A DNA stretch of 64,000 nucleotides from Synechococcus sp. WH 5701 (GTDB lineage Bacteria > Cyanobacteriota > Cyanobacteriia > PCC-6307 > Cyanobiaceae): NCBI RefSeq assembly GCF_000153045.1, contig NZ_CH724160.1, positions 186,001-250,000 on the forward strand, given 5' to 3'. Below are positions 1 to 8,796 of this stretch, one piece after another. Under the pieces are notes generated by a model. That model made no database searches, had not been told where the DNA came from, and worked only from the letters and a program-made list of their open reading frames with translations. Numbering within the stretch: the stretch's first letter is position 1; each line of letters starts with the position of its first letter. The position numbers and the translations under genes were made by a program.

Positions 1-764
1 ATCAGCCCGCCACGGGGCCCACGCAGGGTCTTGTGGGTGGTGGTGGTGACCACATGGCAATGGGGGATGGGGCTGGGATGGGCCCCTGCCGCCACCAGGC
101 CGGCGATGTGGGCCATGTCAGCCAGCAGGAAGGCATCGACGGAATCAGCAATCGAGCGGAAAGCCTCGAAGTCGATCGTGCGGGGGTAGGCGGAGTAGCC
201 GCAGATGATCAGCCGGGGGCGGTGCTGCTCGGCCAGGGCCCGGATGGCGTCGTAGTCGAGCTGGTTGGTGTGGGGATCGACGCCGTAATGGACGGCCTTG
301 AACCATTTGCCCGACACATTCACCGGCGAGCCATGGGTGAGGTGTCCGCCATGGGAAAGGTCCATGCCCAGGATCGTGTCGCCGGGCTGGAGCAGGGCCA
401 GGAATACGGCGAAGTTGGCCTGGGCACCGCTGTGGGGCTGCACGTTCGCCCAGGCGGCCCCGAACAGCTGGCGGGCCCGGGCAATGGCCAGCTCCTCGAT
501 CGCATCAACATGCTCACAGCCGCCGTAGTACCGCTTGTGGGGCAGACCTTCGGCGTACTTGTTGGTGAGTACCGATCCCTGGGCCTCCATCACGGCCCTG
601 GAGGCGAAGTTCTCGCTGGCGATCAGCTCGAGATGAGTCTGCTGACGCTCCAGCTCACGGCCGATCAGGGCGGCGATGGCGGGATCACCGGCCGCCAGGG
701 ACTGGTTCAGGGGCGTACCGGTGGAATCCACAATGGTGTCGACGGAGGGGCGTGAGGGTTTCAT
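1..764 (-). CDS. glyA: serine hydroxymethyltransferase, partial (C-terminus outside window)
   Basis: Interconverts serine and glycine with transfer of the one-carbon unit to tetrahydrofolate; cytosolic PLP enzyme. The minus-strand frame from the ATG at 764 gives about 254 residues and runs off the window start. Visible family motifs are [11 protein letters not shown] near residue 40, the [11 protein letters not shown] stretch followed by [10 protein letters not shown], and [11 protein letters not shown] at the very edge, whose lysine (about residue 245) binds PLP. Only the N-terminal 60 percent is present (family length about 420-430). tRNA-Arg and its terminator lie just upstream on the same strand. 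The long plus-strand frame over this gene is antisense and was not called. Identification is firm. Confidence 0.96.
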   Translation of the reverse strand, partial: MKPSRPSVDTIVDSTGTPLNQSLAAGDPAIAALIGRELERQQTHLELIASENFASRAVMEAQGSVLTNKYAEGLPHKRYYGGCEHVDAIEELAIARARQLFGAAWANVQPHSGAQANFAVFLALLQPGDTILGMDLSHGGHLTHGSPVNVSGKWFKAVHYGVDPHTNQLDYDAIRALAEQHRPRLIICGYSAYPRTIDFEAFRSIADSVDAFLLADMAHIAGLVAAGAHPSPIPHCHVVTTTTHKTLRGPRGGL

Positions 765-827
765 CGTAAGAAATCATCCCAGCGCTCCTGCCGGCCCCCT
801 GGGAAGCAGCGGGGAATGCCAAACCAA

Positions 828-854
828 GAAAAAACCGTCCGGTTTCGGACGGTT
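828..854 (-). terminator. Rho-independent terminator after tRNA-Arg
   Basis: Read on the minus strand, a perfect 8-bp stem (AACCGTCC / GGACGGTT) with a 6-nt loop is followed directly by a run of T. It sits 7 nt downstream of the tRNA-Arg 3' end and before glyA, so it should end the tRNA transcript and separate it from glyA. Confidence 0.85.
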
Positions 855-861
855 GAGAAGC

Positions 862-934
862 GCGCCTGGAGAGATTCGAACTCCCGACCCTCTGATCCGT
901 AGTCAGATGCTCTAATCCGCTGAGCTACAAGCGC
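862..934 (-). tRNA. tRNA-Arg (anticodon ACG)
   Basis: The 73-nt minus-strand sequence folds as a standard cloverleaf. The acceptor stem GCGCTTG pairs with CAGGCGC (one G-T pair), the D stem is GCTC/GAGC, the anticodon stem is TCTGA/TCAGA with loop CTACGGA (anticodon ACG), and the T arm is GGGAG-TTCGAAT-CTCTC. The 3' CCA is not encoded. It reads CGN arginine codons after A34-to-I editing. The cca gene needed to add the tail is elsewhere in this window (51126-52448). Confidence 0.95.
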
Positions 935-1030
935 CTACCTCTGCATTCTCACCGCACGGGGGGGCCATCCGTCAACTGTCGCCGGGGCACAATCGAGCCA
1001 GCCACCACAGGCTCTGCGTCTCCTCTCCCC

Positions 1031-1288
1031 ATGCCGATCCGCTGGTACGGCCCCGCCGACCCCGCCGACCCCACCTACTGCCACTACGAGCGGGTGGTGA
1101 ACCTCTGCCTCCACGGCGGTCTGTTCGCTGCCGTGAACACGGGTTTGTGGTTCGTTCAGGGGCTGCGCCATCCCTGGGCCCACCTGGGCTGGCTGAGCCT
1201 GGCCTGGGGGGCGCTCTGGCTGCTGCACCTCATCATCGTGTTGCGGCTGCGGCCACGAACCCAGACGCTCGACCAAGGTGAAGCCTGA
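1031..1288 (+). CDS. small two-helix membrane protein, hypothetical
   Basis: An 85-residue protein of unknown function. Two hydrophobic stretches are visible (about residues 26-46 and 54-72) with WFVQGLRHPWAHLGWLS between them and a basic RLRPR tail after the second, which suggests a two-pass membrane protein with short termini. The ATG lies about 100 bases downstream of the divergent tRNA-Arg. The next gene starts 15 bases after its stop on the same strand, so the two are probably co-transcribed. Small proteins of this shape are common in picocyanobacteria, but I do not recognise a named family. Confidence 0.6.
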   Translation: MPIRWYGPADPADPTYCHYERVVNLCLHGGLFAAVNTGLWFVQGLRHPWAHLGWLSLAWGALWLLHLIIVLRLRPRTQTLDQGEA

Positions 1289-1303
1289 GCGCATAACAGT
1301 CCA

Positions 1304-1594
1304 GTGAGCCTGACGGCAACGGAACTCGAGGAGCTGAGCCTGGCCCTGGCGGACCGCCTGTACATCCAGGTGGCCAGCTGGCATCTCTACCTGGGCGATG
1401 CCGGTCTGGCGATGACCCTGGCGATCGAATGCGCTGCCCGGCTCGATCAGGGGCCAGGGGTCTGCGCCCGCCAGGCCCTCGAAGCAGTCCAGGTACCGAT
1501 CGGCGGAGGCTCCAGCCGTCTGCCCCTGGCCCGCCTGCTCCCCCCGGGGCAGTTGCGCGATCTTGAGGACGTGCTTGAGAACGTGGGGCGCTGA
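1304..1594 (+). CDS. DUF3181-like cyanobacterial protein
   Basis: A 96-residue soluble protein starting at a GTG, close behind the preceding small membrane-protein gene. The N-terminal half (LALADRLYIQVASWHLYLGD, then GLAMTLAIEC) matches what I remember of the cyanobacteria-restricted DUF3181 family, which has no known function. The C-terminal part has a proline/glycine linker (VPIGGGSSRLPLARLLPPGQ) and a short helix. No catalytic motif or membrane segment is seen. The family name is from memory, not from a search. Confidence 0.65.
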   Translation: MSLTATELEELSLALADRLYIQVASWHLYLGDAGLAMTLAIECAARLDQGPGVCARQALEAVQVPIGGGSSRLPLARLLPPGQLRDLEDVLENVGR

Positions 1595-1689
1595 GCCCCC
1601 CAGGATGTGGCGCCGCGGCTGAAGAAGCACGACAGTGCCGGCGAGGGCGTTGCGCTGCGAATAAGGTTCAAAACCGTTGCAGGCGTTGG

Positions 1690-1956
1690 ATGCTGGTCAT
1701 CGAGGTCACCAATGCCCGAGAGGTGGTCCGTCAGCGCATCGGCCCCCTGGGCGGCCGCTTGATCGGCAAGGTCGTCGACGCCGAGGCCCAGGTGGAGAAG
1801 GCGCTGATCCAGGAACTGGAGAACGCCTTTCGCGATTTCGGTATCGAAGCGCGGATCTTCTCGGTGGATGGCCCCCAGATGCTCGGCCGCAGCCGCATGG
1901 AGATCCCGGTGCAGGTGCGCGAGGAACGCCGGGTGACCCTCAGGAACTCCGACTGA
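1690..1956 (+). CDS. conserved hypothetical protein, 88 aa
   Basis: A small alpha/beta-type soluble protein with the pattern MLVIEVTNAREVVRQRIGPL, an LIGKVVDAEAQVEKALIQEL helix and a C-terminal segment PVQVREERRVTL. I do not recognise the family. The coding look (regular GC3, acidic/basic helix) and the fit between neighbours support it as real. Its last 17 bases overlap the 3' end of the convergent murJ gene, so both stops lie within the other's coding sequence. Confidence 0.6.
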   Translation: MLVIEVTNAREVVRQRIGPLGGRLIGKVVDAEAQVEKALIQELENAFRDFGIEARIFSVDGPQMLGRSRMEIPVQVREERRVTLRNSD

Positions 1957-3553
1957 AACGCGCGCGCAGCTGCTGCGCCAGATCACTGGCCTCGGGCACC
2001 CCCGCCCAGCTGGCGATCAGGCCGTAGAGCGTCAACCCCAGGCCAGCACTCAAGGCGCACTGCCACAGCTGTCCCAGCAGTCCTCCTGGCCAGGCCACGA
2101 AGCTGGAGAGCACCCAGGCGGCCAGGCCCCCGGCCACCGCGGCCAGCAGCAGCCACAGGCTGTCCCGCCCCCAGACGCGCAGGGGCAGCCCCCCAAGACG
2201 CCGTTGCAGCGCCAGCAGCAATCCCGTGCAAGTGAGCAGGTTCACCGCCACCGTGGCCAGCACCAGGCCAGGGGCGCCGAAGTTGAGCCCGGGCAGCTGC
2301 AGCCCCCAGGGAGTGGGCCCGCCCACCAGAACCCAGTCGAAGATCACGTTGAAGCCGATTCCGGCCAGGGAAAAGCGGAAGGGGGTCGTGCCGTCACCGA
2401 GGGCATAGAACACCCGCACCAGCACATCGCGGCCCAGGTAGGCCGGCATGCCCACGCCGTAGGCCATCAGCAGGCTGGCCACCAGCAGCGCCGCTCCCCG
2501 GTCGAAAGCCCCCCGCTCATAGACCACGGCCACGATCGGATAGGCCAGGGCCACGAACAGGGCCCCCAGTGGCATCATGCTGGCGGTGGAGAGCATCAGG
2601 CCCTGACGGATCCGGCCCACCAGGGCCTGGCGATCCTCCGGGGCCGTGAGCCTGGCGAACACCGGCAACAGGGGCACCAGCAGCGCATTGGAGAGCAGAC
2701 CGAGCGGCGTCTGCACCAGCAGGTTTGAGTAGCCCAGGCCAGCGGCGGCGCCGACGATGCCGGAGGCGAAGAACAGATCCGTGAAGACATTGATCTGCAG
2801 CATCCCCGAGGAGAGCGTGGCTGGACCCATCACCTGCAGCACCTCGCGCACGCCCTGGTGCTTCCAGTCCCAGACCAGCTGGAAGCGATGCAGGCCCTGC
2901 TTCGCCAGGGCGGGCAGCTGGATCAGCCACTGCAGCACCGCCCCCAGGGTCGTGGTGGCCGCCAGCACGACTCCCCCCAGCACCGCCGTAGCTGGCAGGG
3001 CGATCTCGGCTCCGAGCTGGAACCAGAGCAGACCGATGCCGGCGATCATCGCCACACTCGACAGCAGCGGGCTCACCGAGGGCAGCCAGAACACATCAGC
3101 CGCATTGAGGGCCCCGAAACCGAGACCGATCAGGCCGGCGAACAGGGCCATCGGCGCCATCCAGCGCAGCTGCAGCACGGCAATGGCGTGGCGCTCCGGG
3201 TCAAGCCCCGGCCCCACCAGGGTGATCAGGGGATCGGCGGCCACCAGCAGCAGCAGGGTCACCCCCAGTAGGCCCACGCCCACGAGGGTGTTGATAGCCG
3301 CCAGCACATGGGCGCCCTCGTCGCGGGGGCGGCGGGCCAGCACGCTCACCATGGCGCTGTGAAACGGCCCGTTGATGCCCCCCAGCAGGATCAGCAGGAA
3401 TCCCGGCAGCACATAGGCGTAGTTGTAGGCGTCATAGGCCGCCCCCACCCCGAATGCAGCGGCGATCACCTGCTGGCGCAGCAGACCGGCCACCTTGCTC
3501 AGGGCCGTGGCCACCGCCACGATCAAGGCGATGCGCCGCAGGGATTTCACCAT
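1940..3553 (-). CDS. murJ: lipid II flippase MurJ
   Basis: Membrane flippase moving lipid-linked peptidoglycan precursor (lipid II) to the periplasmic face. From the chosen ATG (MVKSLRRIALIVAVATALSK) the protein is 537 residues, normal for MurJ. The N-terminus shows the family pattern SKVAGLLRQQVIAAAFG followed by a succession of hydrophobic helices (about 14), and GPATLSSGMLQINVFTDLFFA lies in the middle of the protein. The open frame continues upstream to 4510, but that part overlaps sfsA on the other strand and lacks MurJ character, so the start at 3553 is preferred. Confidence 0.93.
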   Translation of the reverse strand: MVKSLRRIALIVAVATALSKVAGLLRQQVIAAAFGVGAAYDAYNYAYVLPGFLLILLGGINGPFHSAMVSVLARRPRDEGAHVLAAINTLVGVGLLGVTLLLLVAADPLITLVGPGLDPERHAIAVLQLRWMAPMALFAGLIGLGFGALNAADVFWLPSVSPLLSSVAMIAGIGLLWFQLGAEIALPATAVLGGVVLAATTTLGAVLQWLIQLPALAKQGLHRFQLVWDWKHQGVREVLQVMGPATLSSGMLQINVFTDLFFASGIVGAAAGLGYSNLLVQTPLGLLSNALLVPLLPVFARLTAPEDRQALVGRIRQGLMLSTASMMPLGALFVALAYPIVAVVYERGAFDRGAALLVASLLMAYGVGMPAYLGRDVLVRVFYALGDGTTPFRFSLAGIGFNVIFDWVLVGGPTPWGLQLPGLNFGAPGLVLATVAVNLLTCTGLLLALQRRLGGLPLRVWGRDSLWLLLAAVAGGLAAWVLSSFVAWPGGLLGQLWQCALSAGLGLTLYGLIASWAGVPEASDLAQQLRARFSRSS

Positions 3554-3676
3554 CCAGTCAGGCCGTTGGGCCCCATCCACCGGGGGATTCTCCACCCCGC
3601 CGCCCGCAGCGAGGCCAATCGGCCGAGCGGCACCATGGGCACCTGAGCCAGCACCCCCTGGCCAGCCCTTGAATCG

Positions 3677-4474
3677 ATGCCGGATCCGAAGCCCTGCCCA
3701 AGCCCCACCGGCACGCCGATTCTGCCGCTGCAGAACCTGGTGGAGGGGGTGCTGCTGCGCCGCTACAAGCGCTTCCTGGCGGATGTGGAGCTGGCCGACG
3801 GCCAGCTGGTGACCGCCCATTGCCCCAACACCGGCCCCATGACCGGGGTGCTCCTCCCGGGCGGGCGGGTGCGCCTGCGCCACGACCCCAGGCCCGAGCG
3901 CAAGCTGGCCTGGACCTGGGAGCAGGCCCTGGTGCCCGGCAGCGACGGTGAGCCCTGCTGGGTGGGGGTGAACACGGCCCTGCCCAACCGGCTGGTGCGG
4001 GCCACGATCGAAGCGGGCTGCCTGGAGCCCTGGCTGGGACCGATCGGCTCGATCCGCGCCGAGGTCGCCTACGGGCAGAACCGCCGCAGCCGGATCGACC
4101 TGTTGCTGCAGCCCCCCGCCGAGGCCGCCGATCCGCGGCCGATCTACCTGGAGGTCAAGAACACCACCTGGAGCCGGGGGGAGCTGGCCCTTTTTCCAGA
4201 CACAGTCACAGAGAGGGGACAGAAACACCTGCAGGAGCTGATGGCCGTTGGACCCGAGGCCCGCGGGCTGCTCGTTCCCTGCCTGAGCCGCGGCGACGTG
4301 ACGGCCTTCGCCCCGGGGGATTCGGCCGATCCCCGCTACGGGGACCTGTTCCGGGAGGCCTTGGCGGCGGGCGTTGAGGTGCTGCCCCTGCGCTACCGCT
4401 TCAGCGCCGAGGCCGTGAGCTGGCTCGGTGTGGCCGAGCTGATCCCCCGGGAACCCCAGACCCTCCCTGCGTGA
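3677..4474 (+). CDS. sfsA: DNA/RNA nuclease SfsA
   Basis: SfsA-family protein, historically a sugar-fermentation stimulation protein and now regarded as a nucleic-acid-binding nuclease-like fold. At 265 residues it is slightly longer than typical (about 235-240) because of a proline-rich N-terminal extension. Family motifs visible are LLRRYKRFLADVEL, TAHCPNTGPMTG, the LAWTWEQAL segment, VNTALPNRLV, YLEVKNTTW and FPDTVTERGQKHLQEL. The E and K of EVKN and the D of FPDT are the expected active-site residues. It is divergent from murJ and upstream of the ammonium transporter on the same strand. Confidence 0.93.
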   Translation: MPDPKPCPSPTGTPILPLQNLVEGVLLRRYKRFLADVELADGQLVTAHCPNTGPMTGVLLPGGRVRLRHDPRPERKLAWTWEQALVPGSDGEPCWVGVNTALPNRLVRATIEAGCLEPWLGPIGSIRAEVAYGQNRRSRIDLLLQPPAEAADPRPIYLEVKNTTWSRGELALFPDTVTERGQKHLQELMAVGPEARGLLVPCLSRGDVTAFAPGDSADPRYGDLFREALAAGVEVLPLRYRFSAEAVSWLGVAELIPREPQTLPA

Positions 4475-4601
4475 ACGGATCAGAGGTTTTGTAGCGGATG
4501 CCACCAGCAATTGGTGCCGCAGCGTGCACTTTTGCCATGTAGGAACGCCCTCGGGCGTGATTCATCCTCTCTCCGCAAAATCCTGTGCGACGTTGCGCTC
4601 C

Positions 4602-6059
4602 ATGACAGTTGCTCCTCACGCCCCTGGGCGACGCCGGCCTCGGCGTCTTCAGGAGGCAAGTCTGCTCGAGGCTCCCGAACTGCTGCTGCGCAGCATCCGT
4701 GGGTTCTCCAATTCCCGCACGCTCACCTGGCTGGCCTGTGTACCCCTGGCCCTCTTCGGCCTCGGGGTGTTCAACCTCTCCGCCCACGCCGCTGAGCTGC
4801 CGGAGCTCACGCCGGCTTTCCTGATCAATAACGTCTGGCTGTTGATCGCCGCCATCCTGGTGATCTTCATGAACGCCGGCTTCGCCATGGTCGAAGCGGG
4901 TCTCTGCCGCCAGAAAAACGCCACCAACATCCTCACCAAGAACCTGATCGTCTTCGCCCTCGCGGCGAGCGCCTACTGGCTGATCGGCTTCTCACTGATG
5001 TATGGGGAGCCGGTCATCCCTGGCTGGCTCTTTTACGGCAAGGGCGGGCCACTGGGTCTCTTCTTTGATCCCACCGTCACAGCGGAGATGGTCAAGGACG
5101 CTTCTTTGGTGCCCTCCGTCGATTTCCTCTTCCAGGTGGCCTTCGCCGGCACGTCCGCCACGATCGTTTCCGGTCTGGTGGCCGAGCGCATCAAGTTCAG
5201 CGAGTTCGTGCTCTTCTCGCTGGTGCTTGTGGCCTTCATCTATCCCATTGCCGGCAGCTGGCAGTGGAATGGAGGCTGGCTGAACCAGCTGGGCTTCATC
5301 GACTTCGCCGGCTCCACCGTGGTCCACTCGGTGGGGGCCTGGGCCGGCTTGGTCGGAGCCATGCTGCTCGGACCCAGGATCGGCAAATTCGCCGACGGCA
5401 AGACCCAGGCCATCCCCGGCCACAACCTGGCCATCGCGACCCTGGGCTGCCTGATCCTCTGGATCGGCTGGTATGGATTCAACCCTGGCTCCCAGCTGGC
5501 CATGGACGCGGCCGTTCCCTACATCGCCGTGACGACCACCCTGGGAGCTGCCGGTGGCGGCATCGCCGGCACGCTGGTGTCCCAGCTCACTTCCGGCAAG
5601 CCTGACCTCACCATGTCGATCAACGGCATCCTGGCTGGTCTGGTCGGCGTCACCGCCGGTTGCGACGGCTTCTCGATGCCTGCAGCCTGGGTGGTCGGCT
5701 TCATCGCCGGTACCCTCGTCGTCTTCTCGGTCGGCTTCATCGACAGCCTCGGCATTGATGATCCGGTGGGTGCCTGGTCCGTCCACGGCACCTGCGGCAT
5801 CTGGGGCACCCTCGCCGTTGGTCTCTTCAACACGGACAAGGGTCTGCTGACCGGCCATGGCTTCGGCCAGTTCGGCCTTCAGATCCTCGGGGTGATTTCC
5901 TACGGGCTCTTTGCCCTGATCTGTTCCTGGATCGCCTGGTCGGTCATCGGAGGCATCTCCGGAGGCATCCGCGTGAGCGAGCAGGAAGAGATCAAAGGCC
6001 TCGACATCTCCGAGCACGGGATGGAGGCCTATCCCGACTTCGCCTCCACGGCGAACTGA
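4602..6059 (+). CDS. amt: ammonium transporter (Amt family)
   Basis: Inner-membrane channel/transporter for ammonium. The ATG at 4602 (MTVAPHAPGRRRPRRLQEAS) gives 485 residues; a longer frame starts at 4524, but the basic N-terminus from 4602 looks like picocyanobacterial Amt proteins. After a hydrophobic leader ending near SAHAAELPEL, the Amt pattern follows: FAMVEAGLCRQKN, GTSATIVSGLVAERIKF, the first channel histidine in STVVHSVGAWAGLVGAMLLG, the second in WSVHGTCGIWGTLAVGLF, and an acidic cytoplasmic tail. About 11 helices are visible. A strong terminator follows the stop. In cyanobacteria such genes are often NtcA-controlled, but I see only a weak half-match upstream. Confidence 0.95.
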   Translation: MTVAPHAPGRRRPRRLQEASLLEAPELLLRSIRGFSNSRTLTWLACVPLALFGLGVFNLSAHAAELPELTPAFLINNVWLLIAAILVIFMNAGFAMVEAGLCRQKNATNILTKNLIVFALAASAYWLIGFSLMYGEPVIPGWLFYGKGGPLGLFFDPTVTAEMVKDASLVPSVDFLFQVAFAGTSATIVSGLVAERIKFSEFVLFSLVLVAFIYPIAGSWQWNGGWLNQLGFIDFAGSTVVHSVGAWAGLVGAMLLGPRIGKFADGKTQAIPGHNLAIATLGCLILWIGWYGFNPGSQLAMDAAVPYIAVTTTLGAAGGGIAGTLVSQLTSGKPDLTMSINGILAGLVGVTAGCDGFSMPAAWVVGFIAGTLVVFSVGFIDSLGIDDPVGAWSVHGTCGIWGTLAVGLFNTDKGLLTGHGFGQFGLQILGVISYGLFALICSWIAWSVIGGISGGIRVSEQEEIKGLDISEHGMEAYPDFASTAN

Positions 6060-6099
6060 GCCCCCAGCTCTTCCGATTCCGCCCCCTGGGTCGGTTCTG

Positions 6100-6127
6100 G
6101 CCCCGGTTTCGACCGGGGCTTTTTTTT
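6100..6127 (+). terminator. Rho-independent terminator of amt
   Basis: Perfect 8-bp stem GCCCCGGT / ACCGGGGC with a TTCG tetraloop followed by eight T, about 40 bases after the amt stop and before ispH. A textbook intrinsic terminator. Confidence 0.93.
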
Positions 6128-6185
6128 CGCCCGTCGGTGGGCAGCAGCCCATAGAGTCGGCCCCTGCCTGCCCTGCGGCAACGCC

Positions 6186-7382
6186 ATGGACACCCGCGCC
6201 TTCAAACGCTCGCTGCATCACTCCGAGCGCTACAACCGCCGCGGCTTCGGCCTGGGCGAGCAAGTGGCGGTCAACCTTGAGCAGGCTTATCAGAGCGAGC
6301 TGATCGCCACGATCCGGGAGAACGGCTATGAACTGCGCCAAGGCCGGCTGACCGTGCGCCTTGCCGAGGCCTTCGGCTTCTGCTGGGGGGTGGAGCGTGC
6401 CGTGGCCATGGCTTACGAAACCCGGCGGCACTACCCCAGCGAGAGGATCTGGATCACCAACGAAATCATCCACAACCCCTCGGTGAACGCCCATCTGCGC
6501 GACATGAACGTGCTGTTCATCCGCGTTGAGGAAGGGGTCAAGGATTTCTCCGAGGTGGGCGTCGGTGATGTGGTGATCCTGCCGGCCTTCGGTGCCACCG
6601 TTCAGGAAATGCAACTGCTGAACGAGCGCGGCTGCCACATCGTCGACACCACCTGCCCCTGGGTCTCGAAGGTGTGGAACACCGTGGAGAAGCACAAGAA
6701 ACACGCCTTCAGCTCGATCATCCACGGCAAGGTGAAGCACGAGGAAACCCTCGCCACCAGCTCCTTCGCCGGCACCTACCTGGTGGTGCTGGATCTGGCC
6801 GAGGCTCAGATGGTCTGCGACTACATCCTCGGGAAGGGCGACCGTGAGGCCTTCATCAGTCACTTCGCCAAGGCCTCCTCTCCCGGCTTCGACCCCGACC
6901 GGGACCTGGCGCGCGTCGGTGTGGCCAACCAGACGACGATGCTCAAGAGCGAAACCGAGGAGATCGGCCGCATGTTCGAGCGCACCATGCTGCAACGCTA
7001 TGGCCCGGCTGAGCTCAACGACCACTTCCTGGCCTTCAACACCATCTGCGACGCCACCCAGGAGCGCCAGGACGCCATGTTCTCCCTGGTGGATGAACCA
7101 CTTGATCTGATGGTGGTCATCGGCGGCTACAACTCTTCGAACACCACGCACCTGCAGGAGATCGCCATCAGCCGCGGCATCCGCTCCTTTCACATCGACA
7201 CCCCCGAGCGGATCGGGCCGGGCAACCGCATCGAGCACATGCCCCTGGGGGGCGATCTGGAGGTGCTTGCACCCTTCCTGCCTGAGGGGCCCCTGCGGGT
7301 GGGCATCACGTCCGGCGCCTCGACACCCGACCGGGTGGTGGAGGACGTGATCCGCCACCTGATGGAGCTCTGCGGCGACTGA
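6186..7382 (+). CDS. ispH: 4-hydroxy-3-methylbut-2-enyl diphosphate reductase
   Basis: Last step of the MEP isoprenoid pathway, giving IPP and DMAPP; a [4Fe-4S] enzyme fed by ferredoxin in cyanobacteria. At 398 residues this is the longer cyanobacterial/plant form. The three cluster cysteines are visible in [22 protein letters not shown] and [13 protein letters not shown]. Substrate-binding features include [10 protein letters not shown], the [14 protein letters not shown] stretch and the C-terminal [15 protein letters not shown]. It begins 59 bases after the amt terminator, so it has its own promoter. Identification is firm. Confidence 0.97.
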   Translation: MDTRAFKRSLHHSERYNRRGFGLGEQVAVNLEQAYQSELIATIRENGYELRQGRLTVRLAEAFGFCWGVERAVAMAYETRRHYPSERIWITNEIIHNPSVNAHLRDMNVLFIRVEEGVKDFSEVGVGDVVILPAFGATVQEMQLLNERGCHIVDTTCPWVSKVWNTVEKHKKHAFSSIIHGKVKHEETLATSSFAGTYLVVLDLAEAQMVCDYILGKGDREAFISHFAKASSPGFDPDRDLARVGVANQTTMLKSETEEIGRMFERTMLQRYGPAELNDHFLAFNTICDATQERQDAMFSLVDEPLDLMVVIGGYNSSNTTHLQEIAISRGIRSFHIDTPERIGPGNRIEHMPLGGDLEVLAPFLPEGPLRVGITSGASTPDRVVEDVIRHLMELCGD

Positions 7383-7517
7383 GGGAGAGTGTCTTCAGCC
7401 CTCAGCTCCGTTGCTGTCACAAGTGCAGCGGTCTCCACTGCAGGCTGCAGTTACATTGGTTCATCGTCTCCCGCCATCACGGGGTACTCGCTCGGACCTC
7501 GAGGAGATCCAACAGTT

Positions 7518-8225
7518 TTGAGCACCGCCCTGTCCCGCGACACCTCGACGACCGTGGCCCTTGCCCAGGATCCGGAGTCTGCCCAGTGCCCGCCAGTCGA
7601 GGCCGTGCCACTGCGCCACAGCGACGACCTTCGGGTTAATCGTTACAGCAGCCGATTCGCCGATGTGATGGAGATGCGGGCGCCATCCCACACCGTGGCC
7701 GACTACCTCGACCATCACGACGGCTGGTTCCGGCGTTGCGCGGCGCCGATGACCGTGCAATCGCTCGGGCCCAACGGCTATGCCCTGACCCTGGGGCGCT
7801 TCGGCAATTTCGGCTTTGAGGTGGAGCCCACCATCGGACTGGAGCTGCTGCCCCAGAGCGAAGGCGTCTATCGCATCGTCACGGCGGCCTTGAGCTCCCC
7901 CGACGCCAGCCTGCAGGAGATCTACGACGTCGAATTCAACGCCGCCCTGCAGCTGGAGGAGGGCTCAGGAGCCGAGCCTGATCCCGCCAGTGAGACCGCA
8001 GACGGCGCCCTCACCCAGGTGCGCTGGGAGCTCGACCTGTGCGTGTGGATCCGGTTGCCTGCGGTGATCGGCCTGCTTCCCGACAAGCTGGTGCAATCAA
8101 GTGGCGATCACCTGCTGCGGCAGATCGTGAGGCAGATCTCGCGCAAGCTCACCTGGAAGGTCCAGGAAGACTTCCACGCCACCCACGAGCTGCCCTGCCC
8201 GCCCCGCCGGCGGGCCCCCTTCTGA
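7518..8225 (+). CDS. DUF1997 family protein
   Basis: Cyanobacterial/plastid family of unknown function. I chose the TTG at 7518 because a GAGGAG lies about 11 bases upstream and the resulting start resembles relatives; the frame is open back to a GTG at 7389, so the start is uncertain. The protein (235 residues) contains LRHSDDLRVNRYSSRFADVM, VADYLDHHDGWFRRC, LTLGRFGNFGFEVEPTIGLE and a C-terminal LVQSSGDHLLRQIVRQISRK, a polyketide-cyclase/START-like layout. No signal peptide is seen. The family assignment is from memory. Confidence 0.75.
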   Translation: MSTALSRDTSTTVALAQDPESAQCPPVEAVPLRHSDDLRVNRYSSRFADVMEMRAPSHTVADYLDHHDGWFRRCAAPMTVQSLGPNGYALTLGRFGNFGFEVEPTIGLELLPQSEGVYRIVTAALSSPDASLQEIYDVEFNAALQLEEGSGAEPDPASETADGALTQVRWELDLCVWIRLPAVIGLLPDKLVQSSGDHLLRQIVRQISRKLTWKVQEDFHATHELPCPPRRRAPF

Positions 8226-8246
8226 TCACGCACTTCAAGAAAGGCC

Positions 8247-8705
8247 TCAGCGGTCGGTCCAGATCTTGTTGACGATCTGCATGCCGGTGACTGCCTGCCA
8301 GAGGAAGAGGCTCATCAGGGTCATGTTCAGGCCGACATGGGCCTTACGGGCGATCAGATTGCCCTTGAGCATCAGCGGCGAGAGGGAGGCCGCCACGGCG
8401 ATCAGGCTAACCATGGCGATGCCCACCAGCAGGTGCGGACCCACGAACAGCTTGCCGTTGTTGATGTAGGTGACGGCCATGCCGCCGAAGCTGCCGAGCA
8501 CCATCACAGCCAGCACGATCGAGCCGATCTGGAAGTGGCGCTGAGCGAACTTGCCCTTGATCAGCTCCTTGCGCTGCTCCGCATCGGCGGTGCGGGTCTT
8601 CTTGGCCTTGATACCCAGGACCAGGGCATAACCGGAAAGGGCCAGCAACACCCACATCAGCAGCGGGTGGAGGAAATTGAGGTTGAAGGCGAGGGCGTCG
8701 GGCAT
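8247..8705 (-). CDS. DUF4079 family membrane protein
   Basis: A 152-residue protein with four hydrophobic helices (about residues 9-31, 57-79, 85-107 and 124-144). The pattern FNLNFLHPLLMWVLLALSGY, HFQIGSIVLAVMVLGSFGGM and ARKAHVGLNMTLMSLFLWQA has histidines near helix ends, as in cytochrome b561-like cyanobacterial DUF4079 proteins. Function is unknown; heme binding is only a possibility. An in-frame GTG two codons upstream (8711) is an alternative start. It converges on the DUF1997 gene with 21 bases between stops. Confidence 0.78.
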   Translation of the reverse strand: MPDALAFNLNFLHPLLMWVLLALSGYALVLGIKAKKTRTADAEQRKELIKGKFAQRHFQIGSIVLAVMVLGSFGGMAVTYINNGKLFVGPHLLVGIAMVSLIAVAASLSPLMLKGNLIARKAHVGLNMTLMSLFLWQAVTGMQIVNKIWTDR

Positions 8706-8796
8706 GGTCACGGGGTGAGGCCGTTGGCAGCGAAACTACTGCTCTACCCCCTCCCCGCGCCGTTCAGCGCCCGCGGCGCGCCCGTGGAGAGCCCAC

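Noticed and set aside
4491-4504. GTA-N8-CAC upstream of amt as an NtcA site
   Set aside because: Only half of the GTA-N8-TAC palindrome matches and no well-placed -10 box follows; too weak to list as a feature.
4992-7358. 788-residue open frame antisense to amt and ispH
   Set aside because: It crosses two well-identified genes and a terminator, is rich in His/Gln/Gly/Asp typical of GC-rich antisense frames, and has no domain I know.
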